Of a DNA stretch of 64,000 nt, positions 37,401 through 46,186 are shown in pieces; within the stretch, counting starts at the first letter, position 1, and each line of letters opens with the position of its first letter. Origin of the DNA: Lacinutrix jangbogonensis (GTDB lineage Bacteria; Bacteroidota; Bacteroidia; Flavobacteriales; Flavobacteriaceae); NCBI RefSeq assembly GCF_000797445.1, contig NZ_JSWF01000024.1, positions 62,001 through 126,000 on the forward strand, read 5' to 3'. The translations under genes and the position numbers were made by a program. The notes under the pieces were generated by a model that saw only the letters and a list, made by a program, of their open reading frames with translations, searched no databases and had not been told where the DNA came from.

Positions 37401-39314
37401 AGATGATGCTATGTAAGAACTCCCTTCTTGGTTCCAGCATTCATAAAATTCGGTTGGATAAGAATCGTCAAAACCATAATTATACTCAGCAGTAAGTGCT
37501 TGGCAAATAGTTATGAAATTTGATGCGCTAGACCAACCACCTTGATCGCTAGCACCACAATTAGCTCTTACATAAAAGCTATAATCTGTAAGTGCTGTTA
37601 ATCCTGTTAATGTATAAGGTTTTGTTGTTGTATTTACTAGTGTTCCTGTTCCTTGTGCAAAGCCTTCTTCTCCATATTCAATATCCCAACTTGTTGCATC
37701 TACATTATCAGACCAATTTAAAATAGCTTCTGTAGAATAGGCAAGTGAAGTCATATTTGCAGGTTCAACACAGCTAGGAGATTCTAAATATTGGAAATCA
37801 TCTAAATTAATTAATGCATTAGTAGTCAACTTAAAACCTACATAAACATCGCTTCCACTGTACTCTGAAAAATCAATTTTATATTCTCTCCATTGGTATC
37901 CATTAGAATCGTTACTATCTATTTCACTATAAAGCGTATAGGTCGAACTATCGTTTGGATCAGAAAGTGTACCAATACTTAATGTTGTTTGCGCTCCAGA
38001 TTGTACCCAAAAAGAAATACGTTTACTCGAATTAAAATCTATTAACTCTGGTGTTATTAAAAAGGCATCTGAAGTATTGTTAGATCTTAACGTTACGCCA
38101 TTGTTTCCTGTGTGACTATTATTTGTAGTTTGCACATAATAACTGCTGGAACTATAAGTATTAGGAACTTTTCTCCAACAGGGATTTATTATTGGCTGAG
38201 GAAGTGTTTCGAAACCTTCACTATAATTTACAGCAAACGCATCACAATCATCTGCACTACAAATTTCTGAAAAATAACTTGTTGTTGGTATATTGAAATT
38301 AGTCGTAGCATAAGTAATATCATCCACACAAATAGATTGAAGGCTTGACGCATTATCTACTTGAAAATTTGTAAACAATGTATTGGTTCCATTTCTAGCA
38401 TTAATACTTTCTAATTGATTACCGCTAACATCTAACCACTCTAAACTTGTGTTATTTGATACATCAATCGTATTAATTAAAAATTCGTCTACAGATAAAT
38501 AAGCAAGCAATAGATTATTACTAATATCAAGCTCACTAATATAATTATTGGTTACATAAAGGTTAAAAAGATTAGGATTATTAGAAACATTTAAAGCATT
38601 AAGGTTTAAGTTTCTTAAATACAACAGTCTCAAATTAGACATATTAGAGACATCAATAGTTGTTTGGTTTGAATACCAAAGCCATATTTGCTCTAATAGC
38701 GTATTATTTGTAAAATTTACATTCCCTAGACTATAACAGTAAGTCGCTTTAAAAATTTCTAGATTAATATTATTACTAATATCTATTGATGTTATTGGGG
38801 TAAAATCTATTTTTAAGCTTTTTAAAGCAATATTTGTACTTAAATTTAAAGATGAAATAGAATTTGCAGCAACATTTAACACCTTTAAATTAGTGTTTAA
38901 ACTGGTGTTTATTGTTGTTAAATTGTTACCGTTACAAGAGACTTCATCTAATGCAGTGTTTTGTGAGATGATTAACTCTGTTAATACGTTTGCTGCGCAA
39001 TTAAGATTTATAAGTAAGGTGTTATTAGTAATATCAATACTTGTTAAAGCGTTATTATTGCACAACAACTCTTTAATATTTACAAAAGCTTCCAAACCTG
39101 TTAAATTAGAAATATTACTTTGTGAAACATCTAAAATACCACTAAAATCAATAGCTTCTGCTGTTTGGATTTCTCCATCTCCATCACTATCAATTATTGG
39201 TATATGATTTAATAAAGCTACTTTAAAATCTTCATCTGGAATAGTTACATTTTGCGCATTGCAATAAAATGTAAAACAAAAAACGGAAAGTGATACTAGT
39301 AAATATTTTTTCAT
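31458..39314 (-). CDS. Giant LRR/jelly-roll/FN3 surface protein with type IX sorting domain
   Basis: 2618 residues. Signal peptide 1-20. LRR-like region to about residue 345, with NL/LDIS-type repeats (ALTSIDITNNTLLINLNC, ELDISNNLLLAYLSV). Then eight Cys-bounded jelly-roll (choice-of-anchor J/MAM-like) domains, each opening with a C...Y..xF...CW pattern (CDAFAVNYSEGFE, CQALTAEYNYGFD, CGPTVANYEQHFD and five more), alternating with seven fibronectin type III domains starting C-x-x-P (SCVEPANMTS, SCLEPTNLEV). The unit WEIEYG..GFxxGxGT recurs. A further beta domain precedes the C-terminal type IX sorting domain (YYPNPIDAVFYLQNN ... LKVIKK). Probably a long, calcium-independent adhesin on the cell surface. 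Confidence 0.9.
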   Translation of the reverse strand: MKKYLLVSLSVFCFTFYCNAQNVTIPDEDFKVALLNHIPIIDSDGDGEIQTAEAIDFSGILDVSQSNISNLTGLEAFVNIKELLCNNNALTSIDITNNTLLINLNCAANVLTELIISQNTALDEVSCNGNNLTTINTSLNTNLKVLNVAANSISSLNLSTNIALKSLKIDFTPITSIDISNNINLEIFKATYCYSLGNVNFTNNTLLEQIWLWYSNQTTIDVSNMSNLRLLYLRNLNLNALNVSNNPNLFNLYVTNNYISELDISNNLLLAYLSVDEFLINTIDVSNNTSLEWLDVSGNQLESINARNGTNTLFTNFQVDNASSLQSICVDDITYATTNFNIPTTSYFSEICSADDCDAFAVNYSEGFETLPQPIINPCWRKVPNTYSSSSYYVQTTNNSHTGNNGVTLRSNNTSDAFLITPELIDFNSSKRISFWVQSGAQTTLSIGTLSDPNDSSTYTLYSEIDSNDSNGYQWREYKIDFSEYSGSDVYVGFKLTTNALINLDDFQYLESPSCVEPANMTSLAYSTEAILNWSDNVDATSWDIEYGEEGFAQGTGTLVNTTTKPYTLTGLTALTDYSFYVRANCGASDQGGWSSASNFITICQALTAEYNYGFDDSYPTEFYECWNQEGSSYIASSGGNTPQSVGYINMYTYAVASLIITPELADLNTTKRIKLWVNNKDGDSGLTIGTIQNPNDLSTFTPYQTFTSSELPLDEWKKLIINFDTYSGTDRFIGIRQDTSVSGADIYVDDFTYQVIPSCLEPTNLEVTALTDTEISIQWLEQATANSWEIEYGISGFVQGNGTVSNASVENNTISGLIPDTQYDIYVRSNCSPSDASEWITIYNINTTCGPTVANYEQHFDASFDMANCWLTIPEVPTGNTNAYEVTISNQYKVGTSGYSARFVDYDLDTNVFLISPEFSDLASGNTRVKFWLHTRYSDAHIIVGTISDPTDKSTFTPIETILNTDMLYREWKQFSINLDGYTGTDMRLAFKMELTGEASNIYDFIYFDAFEYTTIPTCQTPTLLENSDISNGELTLVWQENNGATQWEIEYGEAGFWLGDGAVIQTTSNPYNVQGLALDTTYDFYVRTICDSNNVSDWSEKTTVDFGCGESYNVGYTQDFNSTTLDGCWTAYEFPSNNYYTVIEVSDVAYNGASGHSMYLQDSSNYSSNGVLLVSPVLNNLSIDKKVEFYIHNYNKGLIVGTMSNPNDYSTFEELEVIVGSVNNSTWEKRVVYLTNYNGTDKHIAFRQKKLSSSYGNQVYIDDFTYLQSVICNTPTDFATTNILDNSVDLSWTGSGVEAEWEIEYEEVGSFNSEVLVLVTSETYTIENLIEGTDYTVKLRAKCDNDSLYSEWTDTLTFSTGCEIKTANYFESFEFENELSPCWSKIVSGQTPVIYPVENYTVGGSYNYQVLPVSGNQFLNFRNTQDITERYLISRALAGIDNTKRIRFSLISRAYSSSSSYNSTTIEIGTMSDPADASTFTLVDIIQPEEMSEFKTNGLETAPWKEHTIYFDNYTGTDSYIVIKAGNEDLRSEFMLDDFYFEDIPLCTEPLYPEVIDERYDAVDITWDSYQNASPVSWEIEYGPTDFILGTGTTLTASSTNFTIPNLLDDSAYDFYIRANCGSVFSAWSVKQTFKTKCTGFGVGYFENFDAQADGFIGGCWTGLRPAATGNPYWDESTNTNTVPTISDNYSSIAHSAPNVVRLFNEVYHPSPNASDEIILVSPRLIALDNYKVISFWLNPDSSAYATPSEIVIGTLSDPDDYSTFTPYYTITNAYENEDTWTKYEIDLSNYYLTDEYIGIRQAEINERQLVLIDDFEYTQSGCVTPTGLAALQSNNQEVTFSWQDNNTAQTPNAWEIEYGQTGFTQGSGTIVTANTNPFTVQNISAFSTYDYYVRANCNATDGYSNWSVAYTFNVSCTFSAPFYEDFDQYQASNGSNAPIPNFCWTRSSDLFRSGVADISSFYATFGSSPNSGFVGFSSAFSGNPEPLPGYLATPFLADFDNTKLIKFSLRNESQGTQSNYNISGIVVGTMSNPIDRSTFTPFTTIEASEIAIFGREFVVDFSTYTGTDKHIAFMHDTANTTNVYIDNVTYKNIPTCMEPIHVKIDGFSDTTVTLSWENINGSGNYDIEYGATGFTQGTGTVINTSNTIHQISSLVQSASYQFYVRSSCATENSIWIGPINVTTACNTESLPWHENFNTMSNYGPNQLPDCFYGENEWVSSNTNISSYQVGEDDTHYIYFTYDTIGEYPALITPMFNLEAGTTYSFGFKMRKEAGDYSFQSVRVKTGLGNTHESMTNFLNYFSDFDFGFYDFHPIETTFTPVVSGAYSFGLYFTFSSPVHTLTLDSFSLESGYEGLLDPETAPEVFDFETGLPPSFVLEETEETFCSVVTEPGTNKTGNKAISMKLRSTLENWVDTSNNNQKWVSNQNGINKINFEIDATSESSLFMSFDLKQFYANNPNESMFRIIANGNVILDNIYATSNTDYTNYEVDLSSLVGSNIRISLQQLGRHLGVNPNPSDEAYVDNIKFSNGSTLSAEDFNFRGLTYYPNPIDAVFYLQNNTNIDSIEIYNILGQNVYKTAINATSSSINFNDLPSAVYFIKIRIDNTERTLKVIKK

Positions 39315-39644
39315 AAAGTAAATAGATCCATTGTAAGCTTACGAAAATACAATAAATCTGTAAGAATTAAACCACTACTATTCTTTACTAGCTCAAAGTT
39401 TTTATCATTCTTGAATTCAGCTTATCAGATTAATTATATTAATATTTGAACAAAAAATAAGAATGCTATTTAAAAACCGCCAAAATATTAACAATTTCTA
39501 ACTGCACTCTATTAAAATATAGGAAATACATATTAATACGAGGTAATTACTGAGATATCAATAATAAATAAGATATTATATTGAATGGTTCTTATTTGGA
39601 TGAATTTCACCCATTTTAACAACCATAATATACTGGATCAGAAA
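39315..39644. other. Intergenic stretch, nothing recognised
   Basis: 330 AT-rich bases between adenine deaminase and the giant protein gene, both transcribed leftwards. It should hold the promoter of the giant gene, but I see no exact TAnnTTTG box. TATTTTCG read on the minus strand at about 39350 is one base off. Confidence 0.4.
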
Positions 39645-41264
39645 TTAAACTTCTAAAGACGTAAATTCAAAATTCTTCCCACTAAACAAGCCTTTATCAC
39701 TCAATTTTAATGAAGGAATAACAAGTAATGCCATAAAAGACAAACTCATATAAGGCGCATGAAGTATGCTACCTAATTGTTTTGCCATTGTATCTAATTC
39801 AGAATATTGCCTGCCAATAGTTTCAGCATTTTGATCACTCATAATACCTGCAACAGGAAGTGCTACTACTTTTTCTTCAGCATCACTAATAGCGCAAATA
39901 CCGCCTTCGTTTTCAATGAGGAGATTAACAGCTTTACAAATAGCTTCGTCATCTACTCCGACAGCAATAATGTTATGAGAATCATGGCCCACAGAACTTG
40001 CAATCGCGCCTTCTTTAAGTCCGAAATTTTTGATAAATGCAATGGCTGGTTTATCGTTTTTATAACGATTTACAACGACCATCTTTAGCACATCGGTTTT
40101 GGTGTTTGACACTAAATTACCTGCTTCAATTGTAGCATTGGCGATAATTTCATTAGTGACTAACTCGCCATCTAAACATTCAATTACTCGAATTTGTTTT
40201 GCATTAGATTCGAATCGAAAATCTGATACTTGCTTTTTATCTGTGTTGAAATTATTTAGGTTTTCAAATTCAACATGTTTAATATTTGAAATACCATTAT
40301 CAAAAACTAGCTCACCATTAATATAGGTTTGAAGTGTTTTAAAGTCTTTTAAATCTTCAATTACAACACAATCTGCTGGATCACCAACTTGCAGTAAACC
40401 AACATCAAGATTGTAATGCTTTATAGGATTAATACAAGCCACTTGAAGGACTTTAAATACATTGATTCCTTTTGCTATTGCACGCGCACAAAGCTGATTG
40501 ATATGGCCTAAGAGTAAATCGTCTGGATGTTTATCGTCACTACAAAACATCATGTTTTCAAAATGTTCTGGAAGTAAAGCTATTAAAGCTTCAAAGTTCT
40601 TTGCAGCACTGCCTTCTCGAATAATTACTTTCATACCTTTTTGAAGTTTTTCTAAAGCTTCGTTGTAAGAAAAACATTCATGATCTGTAGAAATACCTGC
40701 TGCTATATATTTTGTAATAGCGTCTCCTCGTAAACCTGGAGCATGTCCATCAATAGGTTTATTATTGTGTTTTGCCCAAGCTATTTTTTTAAGCACTTCT
40801 TCATCATCGAAAAGCACACCTGGATAATTCATCATTTCGGCAAGATATTTAATATCTGGATTTGCCATTAAGGTTTTAATGTCTTCAGAATCTATAACTG
40901 CACCAGCTGACTCAAAACTAGTTGCAGGAACACAAGAAGGTGCTCCAAAATTGAATTTAAATGGTGTTTGCTTTCCATTTTCAATCATGAACTCTACACC
41001 TTTTACGCCTAAAACATTGGCAATTTCGTGTGGATCGCTAACCGTAGAAACTGTGCCATGTTTTACTGCTATTTTTGCAAACTCGCTTGGCACTAACATA
41101 GAACTTTCTATATGAATGTGGGCATCTATAAAGCCTGGTAATATATAATGATTTATATCGTGTTCTTTTTCTACAATAGAAACAATTTTATCTGCTTCAA
41201 TAGTGATTTCACCTTTGTAGATGCGTTGGTTTTCGATGTCTACTATGTTTCCTTGGAGTTTCAT
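39645..41264 (-). CDS. ade: Adenine deaminase
   Basis: Converts adenine to hypoxanthine in purine salvage. The 539-residue protein is an amidohydrolase-superfamily member of the Ade type: [17 protein letters not shown] with the metal-binding Hx[41 protein letters not shown] with the late Asp, and the Ade-specific C-terminal domain ([22 protein letters not shown]). Length is normal. It is transcribed left of the tilS-dsbD unit and separated from it by a T-run terminator, so it probably has its own promoter. Confidence 0.97.
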   Translation of the reverse strand: MKLQGNIVDIENQRIYKGEITIEADKIVSIVEKEHDINHYILPGFIDAHIHIESSMLVPSEFAKIAVKHGTVSTVSDPHEIANVLGVKGVEFMIENGKQTPFKFNFGAPSCVPATSFESAGAVIDSEDIKTLMANPDIKYLAEMMNYPGVLFDDEEVLKKIAWAKHNNKPIDGHAPGLRGDAITKYIAAGISTDHECFSYNEALEKLQKGMKVIIREGSAAKNFEALIALLPEHFENMMFCSDDKHPDDLLLGHINQLCARAIAKGINVFKVLQVACINPIKHYNLDVGLLQVGDPADCVVIEDLKDFKTLQTYINGELVFDNGISNIKHVEFENLNNFNTDKKQVSDFRFESNAKQIRVIECLDGELVTNEIIANATIEAGNLVSNTKTDVLKMVVVNRYKNDKPAIAFIKNFGLKEGAIASSVGHDSHNIIAVGVDDEAICKAVNLLIENEGGICAISDAEEKVVALPVAGIMSDQNAETIGRQYSELDTMAKQLGSILHAPYMSLSFMALLVIPSLKLSDKGLFSGKNFEFTSLEV

Positions 41265-41277
41265 ATTGATTGCATTG

Positions 41278-41313
41278 AAAAAAAAGGAATCTTAACAATT
41301 TAATGCAGATTCC
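41278..41313 (-). terminator. Terminator of the tilS-dsbD unit
   Basis: Read on the minus strand: GGAATC, a 16-nt loop, GATTCC, then eight T. Lies between dsbD and ade. Confidence 0.75.
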
Positions 41314-41386
41314 TATGTTTATTATATTTTATATGGCGATTTCAAATCGTAAGATTCCATACTTACGCCTCACTAAAATGAGTTTA

Positions 41387-43396
41387 TTACTTCTTAAAAT
41401 TACCTATACCAGCCTTTAGCCAATTCAAATATTCTTTTTCATCCGGAGTATAACCAACAGCTTCATTTAAATCGTTTCCCTCTACATCTTTTATTACATA
41501 TAATGGTTGTGCGTTAGTATTGTAATTTACTTGTTGATATTCTAACCATTTCTGCCCATAAGTTCTTACTGTATTTCCTGTCAATTTAGATTCGTACCGT
41601 TCCTCTTTTGGTAATTTTTTACTATCATCAACATATAATGATATCAAAACAATGTCTTCATTTAATACTTTAGAAATCTTATCTTCGATCCAAACCTTTT
41701 CTTCCATTTTTCTACAATTTGCACAAGTTTTTCCTGTAAAATCAATCATTACAGGCTTATTAACCTTTTTAGCATAAGTTAAACCTTCATCTAAGTTATG
41801 AAAGGCAACAATATCATTGGGTCCAAGATGTGCATGTTCTGGCAATTCTTGAAATGAAGAACTTCCAGATACACTTCTTTGTTTTTTCATAAAACCAACA
41901 CCATAAGGTGATTCGCTATTTGTGCTCATTGGAGGTGGAAAACCGCTAATTAATTTTAGAGGAGCTCCCCAAAGTCCTGGTATTAAATAAAATGTAAAAG
42001 ATAACGTTATGATAGCCATACATAATCTGCCAACAGAAATATGCTTTAAATCTGAATCGTGTGGTAACTTAATCTTACCTAATAAATATAATCCTAGAGT
42101 TCCAAAAATTGCTATCCAAATTGCTAAAAATAACTCTCTTGTTAAAAAATGCCAATCCAGAACTAGATCGACCATTGATAAAAACTTAAATGCAAATGCC
42201 AATTCTAAAAACCCTAACACCACTTTTACTGTATTTAACCATCCCCCAGATTTTGGTAAAGAGTTTAACCAACTTGGGAAAAATGCAAATAATGCAAATG
42301 GTAAAGCAATTGCAGTAGAAAAACCAAGCATACTTATTATTGGAGCAATACCTCCTTTTGTTGCTGCATCTAACAATGCTGTACCAGCAATTGGAAAAGT
42401 ACAAGAAAAAGAGACTACAGCTAATGCCAAAGCCATAAAAAAGATACCAACTATTCCTCCTCTATTAGCTTGAGAATCTACTTTATTAGCCCAAGAATTT
42501 GGTAACATAATTTCAAATGCTCCCATAAATGAAAATGCAAATAATAATAATGCAACAAACATTATAGCATTAAATGTAACACCTGTAGAAAATGCATACA
42601 TCGCATTACTTCCAAACATAGCCGAAATAGCAGTTCCTAAAAGCGTATAAATAACAATAATAAAAATACCATATAAAATTGCGTTTTTTCGACCTGCTGC
42701 TTTTGTCTTACTCTGTTTAGTAAAAAAGCTAACAGTCATTGGTATCATTGGAAATACGCAAGGTGTTAATAACACTAAAAACCCTAAAAAGAATGATGTA
42801 AAAAATGTAGCCCAAAGTCCTTTACTTTCGATCTTTTCCTCTTTGACATAAACAGCTTTATCAGAGCTTTCAAGCTTTCTGTTTTTTATTTCAACTTTAG
42901 ATCCTATTAACTTTGCAACATCTTTAGAAAGTGCTTTTGCATTACTTATATTAAATGACACAGGTTCAAATTCATAAATACATCTAGCATCATCACAAGC
43001 TTGAAAAGAAATCTCACTTTTAATCTCCTTAAAATCAGAATTTAATATTTCTATTTTTTGAGCAAAAGTTGCTTCGATATCAAAAAAGGTTAAATCCATT
43101 TCAAAAACCTTGTCGAATTTTGTAATCGATTCGCTTTCAAAAGCCTTTCCTACTAAATTATAATTGTTAGTTTTATTGATAGAATCATATAAAAATTCAG
43201 TTGGTAAAGCTCCATCTTCTGGTAAATTTTGCGAATACAAATGCCAGTGATCTTCTATGCTAGCTGTGTAAACTAAAACATACTCTTTGTCTGAAATTTT
43301 TTGAATCTCGTTTGTCCATTTCACTGGCTCTAATACCTGTGCAAATAATGTTTGCATAGAAAATAATACGAGTAATAACGCTAGGACTTTCTTCAT
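41387..43396 (-). CDS. dsbD: Thiol:disulfide interchange protein DsbD
   Basis: Moves reducing equivalents from cytoplasmic thioredoxin across the inner membrane to periplasmic substrates. 669 residues: signal peptide (1-19), N-terminal DsbD-alpha-like domain with C133/C138-type cysteines (SFQACDDARCIYE), a membrane core of about eight helices with PCVFPMIPMTVSFFTK and SCTFPIAGTALLDA (one Cys in each half), and a thioredoxin-like C-terminal domain with the CxxC motif MIDFTGKTCANCRKMEEKVW. Its start codon overlaps the tilS stop (ATGA at 43393-43396), so translation is coupled. Confidence 0.95.
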   Translation of the reverse strand: MKKVLALLLVLFSMQTLFAQVLEPVKWTNEIQKISDKEYVLVYTASIEDHWHLYSQNLPEDGALPTEFLYDSINKTNNYNLVGKAFESESITKFDKVFEMDLTFFDIEATFAQKIEILNSDFKEIKSEISFQACDDARCIYEFEPVSFNISNAKALSKDVAKLIGSKVEIKNRKLESSDKAVYVKEEKIESKGLWATFFTSFFLGFLVLLTPCVFPMIPMTVSFFTKQSKTKAAGRKNAILYGIFIIVIYTLLGTAISAMFGSNAMYAFSTGVTFNAIMFVALLLFAFSFMGAFEIMLPNSWANKVDSQANRGGIVGIFFMALALAVVSFSCTFPIAGTALLDAATKGGIAPIISMLGFSTAIALPFALFAFFPSWLNSLPKSGGWLNTVKVVLGFLELAFAFKFLSMVDLVLDWHFLTRELFLAIWIAIFGTLGLYLLGKIKLPHDSDLKHISVGRLCMAIITLSFTFYLIPGLWGAPLKLISGFPPPMSTNSESPYGVGFMKKQRSVSGSSSFQELPEHAHLGPNDIVAFHNLDEGLTYAKKVNKPVMIDFTGKTCANCRKMEEKVWIEDKISKVLNEDIVLISLYVDDSKKLPKEERYESKLTGNTVRTYGQKWLEYQQVNYNTNAQPLYVIKDVEGNDLNEAVGYTPDEKEYLNWLKAGIGNFKK

Positions 43397-44708
43397 TTTT
43401 TTAATGCTATTTTTAATATTTTATTAGTGTTTCTAGTGACTTTAAAGCGTTCGTCTGCTCTATAGCTTAAAACCCAAACAATTTCTTTATTCGAGCACAA
43501 TAAAAGACATTTCTCCTTATCTAACAAAGATAATTTTTCATCTTTAAAATACTTGCTCAATTTCTTTTTCCCGTTGCCTCCTAAAGGGTGGAAATAGTCG
43601 CCTTCTTTCCATTTCCTTACAGTTAATGGATAGCTTAACGTTTCTGCATTTACAAAAATTTCATTTTTAGAAGTTTTTTCAATTGTATTAACGTCTTCGA
43701 AGCATAAAACTCCATTGTGTATTGGTTTTTCTTTTTCTTCGTGATTAATAGTTATTGTAATATCTTCTTCTTCGGAAGGCCTTGCCGCTAGGATTATATT
43801 TGATCTGTCTTTTATTAATCTGTGCGTTTCTGAAAAAATTTGTTTTCCGCTTTGCGCAGTTAATAAATCTTGGATATCATTAAAAGCATTAAATCCAAAT
43901 GGTTTAAAGACTTCTACTAAATAAGCCTTAGGATTATTAAGCTTGATAAATTCTGAAATATCATAGGTTATTTCATCATTATTAACAGTTACAATAGCTC
44001 GTTTTAAAACGGCTCTTACGCTTTCTTCTACAATATCTGAAGTATCATTAAGGTGTTGTAAAGTATTCTCGAAATTATGAAGCAGTTGCGAATTGGTATC
44101 TTTTAATTTAGGAATAACTTCATGTCGCAAATGGTTTCTCAGGTATTTAGTAGATGCATTACTACTATCTTCTCGCCATTCTTTTTTTGTTGGCTAGCAT
44201 AGCTTATAATTGTTTCTCTTGAGAATTTCAACAATGGTCTTACAATGTTTTCGTTGGTTTCTGGGATCCCGGTTAACCCCTCTAAACCCGTTCCTCTCGT
44301 TAGATTAATAAGGAACGTTTCTAGATTATCATCTGCATGATGTGCTGTTAAAATGTAATCGAAACTTAATTGTTCTGCTAATTCTTGAAACCAGTTATAG
44401 CGCAATTCTCTCGCTGCCATTTGTATTGACAACTTGTTTTTTTGAGCATAAATAGTAGTGTCAAAATGTTGGATAAAAACTTCTAATTCTAAATTTTCGG
44501 CTAAATTTAGTACAAATGCTTCGTCAGCATTGCTTTCTTCTTCTCGCAAATTGAAATTGCAGTGCGCAAGTGCTATATTGAGTTTTGCTTCTTTACATAA
44601 ATGTGTAAGTGCAACACTGTCTAATCCACCAGAAATGGCGACTAACAGCTTCTTTTCTTTTAGAAAGTTAAGCTGATTATTTATATGTTTTTGAAAGATT
44701 TCTTGCAC
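43393..44708 (-). CDS. tilS: tRNA(Ile)-lysidine synthase, frame-split at a slippery heptamer
   Basis: Essential enzyme that makes lysidine at the wobble C34 of tRNA-Ile(CAU). The first part (44708 to 44139) has the PP-loop ATPase VAISGGLDSVALTH, the LAHCNFNLREEESNADE block and TAHHADDNLET, then stops with KIVVMHLLNT. The rest (WREDSSNASTKYLRNHLRHEV, down to 43393) is in the -1 frame. Joining at the A-run gives QQKKEWREDSSN, exactly the family sequence, and a 438-residue protein of normal length. The last in-frame codons are CAA AAA AAG, i.e. A AAA AAG at 44187-44181. Either programmed -1 slippage, a missing A in the assembly, or a real mutation. As the enzyme is essential, loss is unlikely. 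Confidence 0.9.
44148..44187 (-). promoter_or_regulatory. Candidate -1 slippery site with downstream stem in tilS
   Basis: Zero-frame A AAA AAG (44187-44181) is the same heptamer as the E. coli dnaX site. Thirteen bases further lies TAGTAG, an 8-nt loop and CTACTA, a perfect 6-bp stem (44167-44148). The stem is AT-rich and a little farther away than usual, and there is no clear upstream Shine-Dalgarno stimulator. Confidence 0.4.
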
Positions 44709-44743
44709 TTTGTAAATGTACGTTTTTTGAAGTTTTCAAGGCA

Positions 44744-46042
44744 CTAATTTTCTAAAACTGTTCGCATTGCCTTTGCCTTAACTAAACATTCTTCATATTC
44801 CTTAAGCGGTTCGCTTTTAGCGGTAATAGCTCCTCCAACAGAATAAGAGACATATTGGTTTGCTTCACTATACAAAATACTTCTTATCACGACATTAAAA
44901 TCGAAATCTCCATCTGGCGAAATATAACCAACACTTCCTGAATACAAACCACGTTTGGTTTCTTCTAGGTCTTCAATAATTTTCATTGCTGAAATTTTTG
45001 GTGCTCCTGTCATACTTCCCATTGGAAACGTAGTTCTAATAATATCGATAGGGTTTGTGCGGTCTTTAACATCTGAAACTACTGTAGATATCATTTGATG
45101 CACTTGGTCGAAACTATAAATATTACAAAGTTCTTCCACCATAACACTACCCTTTTTTGCCGTTTGAGAAAGGTCGTTTCTAACCAAATCAACAATCATA
45201 ATATTTTCACTTCGCTCCTTTTCGTCACTCAGTAAATCGTTTTTTAAAATGGAATCCATAATATGATCTGTATCGCGTTTCGCAGTCCCTTTAATAGGTT
45301 GCGAAATAATTTTAGAACCTTCTTTTTTTATGTAACGTTCTGGAGAAGCAGATAATAAATAGTTTGTTCCTAGTTTTAAAAACGTTGCAAAAGGTGGTTT
45401 TGAAATTGCGTTAAGCTTATTGTAGGTTTCTAGAGCATTAATATTCGTGTTCTCGGCAAAGAACTCTTGACAAAAATTGGCTTCGTAAATATCTCCTCTA
45501 TTAATATGTGATAGTACTTTTGTTACTTTCTCAAAATACTCGTCTTTATGTATTTTTAGTTTGATTTTTATGGGATTAATAGTGCTCGCTTGTTCTATTA
45601 TTGGATTCTTAGATCGTTCTATTTCGACTAAATCGGTTTTAAACTCATCATCAACTGCTTTTAAATAGAGCATTTCAACCGTGTTTCCTTTAATCAAAAA
45701 TATTTTTTTGGGTTGAAAAAAATACAAATCTGGAAACTCTAAAGCATCATCATTATTAGATTTTAAAGCTTCTATATCGTTCTTTAAATCGTAAGTTAAG
45801 TAACCAAAAATCCAATCGCTAGTAGTATTGTAATATTCCTTAAGCTTTTCGAAGGCGTTGAAATAATCGGTTTGTATTGCTGTAAACGCATCTACAGCCA
45901 AAATAGCATCATAACTAGAATACTTCTGACTGTAATTATTAGAATCCAACCACAGCACTTCATCAAACTGTTGTGCCCAAGACAATAGATTTTGCTTGAA
46001 TATTTTAGTGTTTTTAATAGTGTGTTTTTGCTTTGTTCTCAA
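44744..46042 (-). CDS. pabB: Chorismate-binding enzyme, para-aminobenzoate synthase component I
   Basis: Amination of chorismate to aminodeoxychorismate on the folate pathway. The chorismate-binding core is complete: GDIYEANFCQEFF, LSASPERYI, SQPIKGTAKRDTD, IMIVDLVRNDL, TFPMGSMTGAPKISAM, YSGSVGYISPDGDFDFNVVIRS, SVGGAITAKSEP. The frame stays open to an ATG at 46144, but the first 34 residues are basic and unlike family N-termini. I prefer the TTG at 46042 (RTKQKHTIKNTKIFKQNLLSWAQQF), giving 432 residues. TrpE is the alternative, but size and the lack of trp neighbours favour PabB. Confidence 0.88.
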   Translation of the reverse strand: MRTKQKHTIKNTKIFKQNLLSWAQQFDEVLWLDSNNYSQKYSSYDAILAVDAFTAIQTDYFNAFEKLKEYYNTTSDWIFGYLTYDLKNDIEALKSNNDDALEFPDLYFFQPKKIFLIKGNTVEMLYLKAVDDEFKTDLVEIERSKNPIIEQASTINPIKIKLKIHKDEYFEKVTKVLSHINRGDIYEANFCQEFFAENTNINALETYNKLNAISKPPFATFLKLGTNYLLSASPERYIKKEGSKIISQPIKGTAKRDTDHIMDSILKNDLLSDEKERSENIMIVDLVRNDLSQTAKKGSVMVEELCNIYSFDQVHQMISTVVSDVKDRTNPIDIIRTTFPMGSMTGAPKISAMKIIEDLEETKRGLYSGSVGYISPDGDFDFNVVIRSILYSEANQYVSYSVGGAITAKSEPLKEYEECLVKAKAMRTVLEN

Positions 46043-46186
46043 TGGCTTCAGATTGCATATGCCAAAGTACCGAAAATTAAATCGTTTTTTAAACTGAAAG
46101 TGAAATTTTAGGTAGAAACTCTTCATAATAATGATACAAAACAAAAATGATTAGTGAATTCAATATTAACAAAGTAACTTTGCAGC

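Noticed and set aside
31458-39314. CRISPR-like regular repetition
   Set aside because: The periodicity is of protein domains about 250-300 residues apart in one open frame, with no short direct repeats and spacers.
43393-44130. A separate 245-residue gene starting MRHEVIP
   Set aside because: It is the second half of tilS. Family sequence continues upstream of this Met in the same frame up to the slippery run, so the Met is internal.
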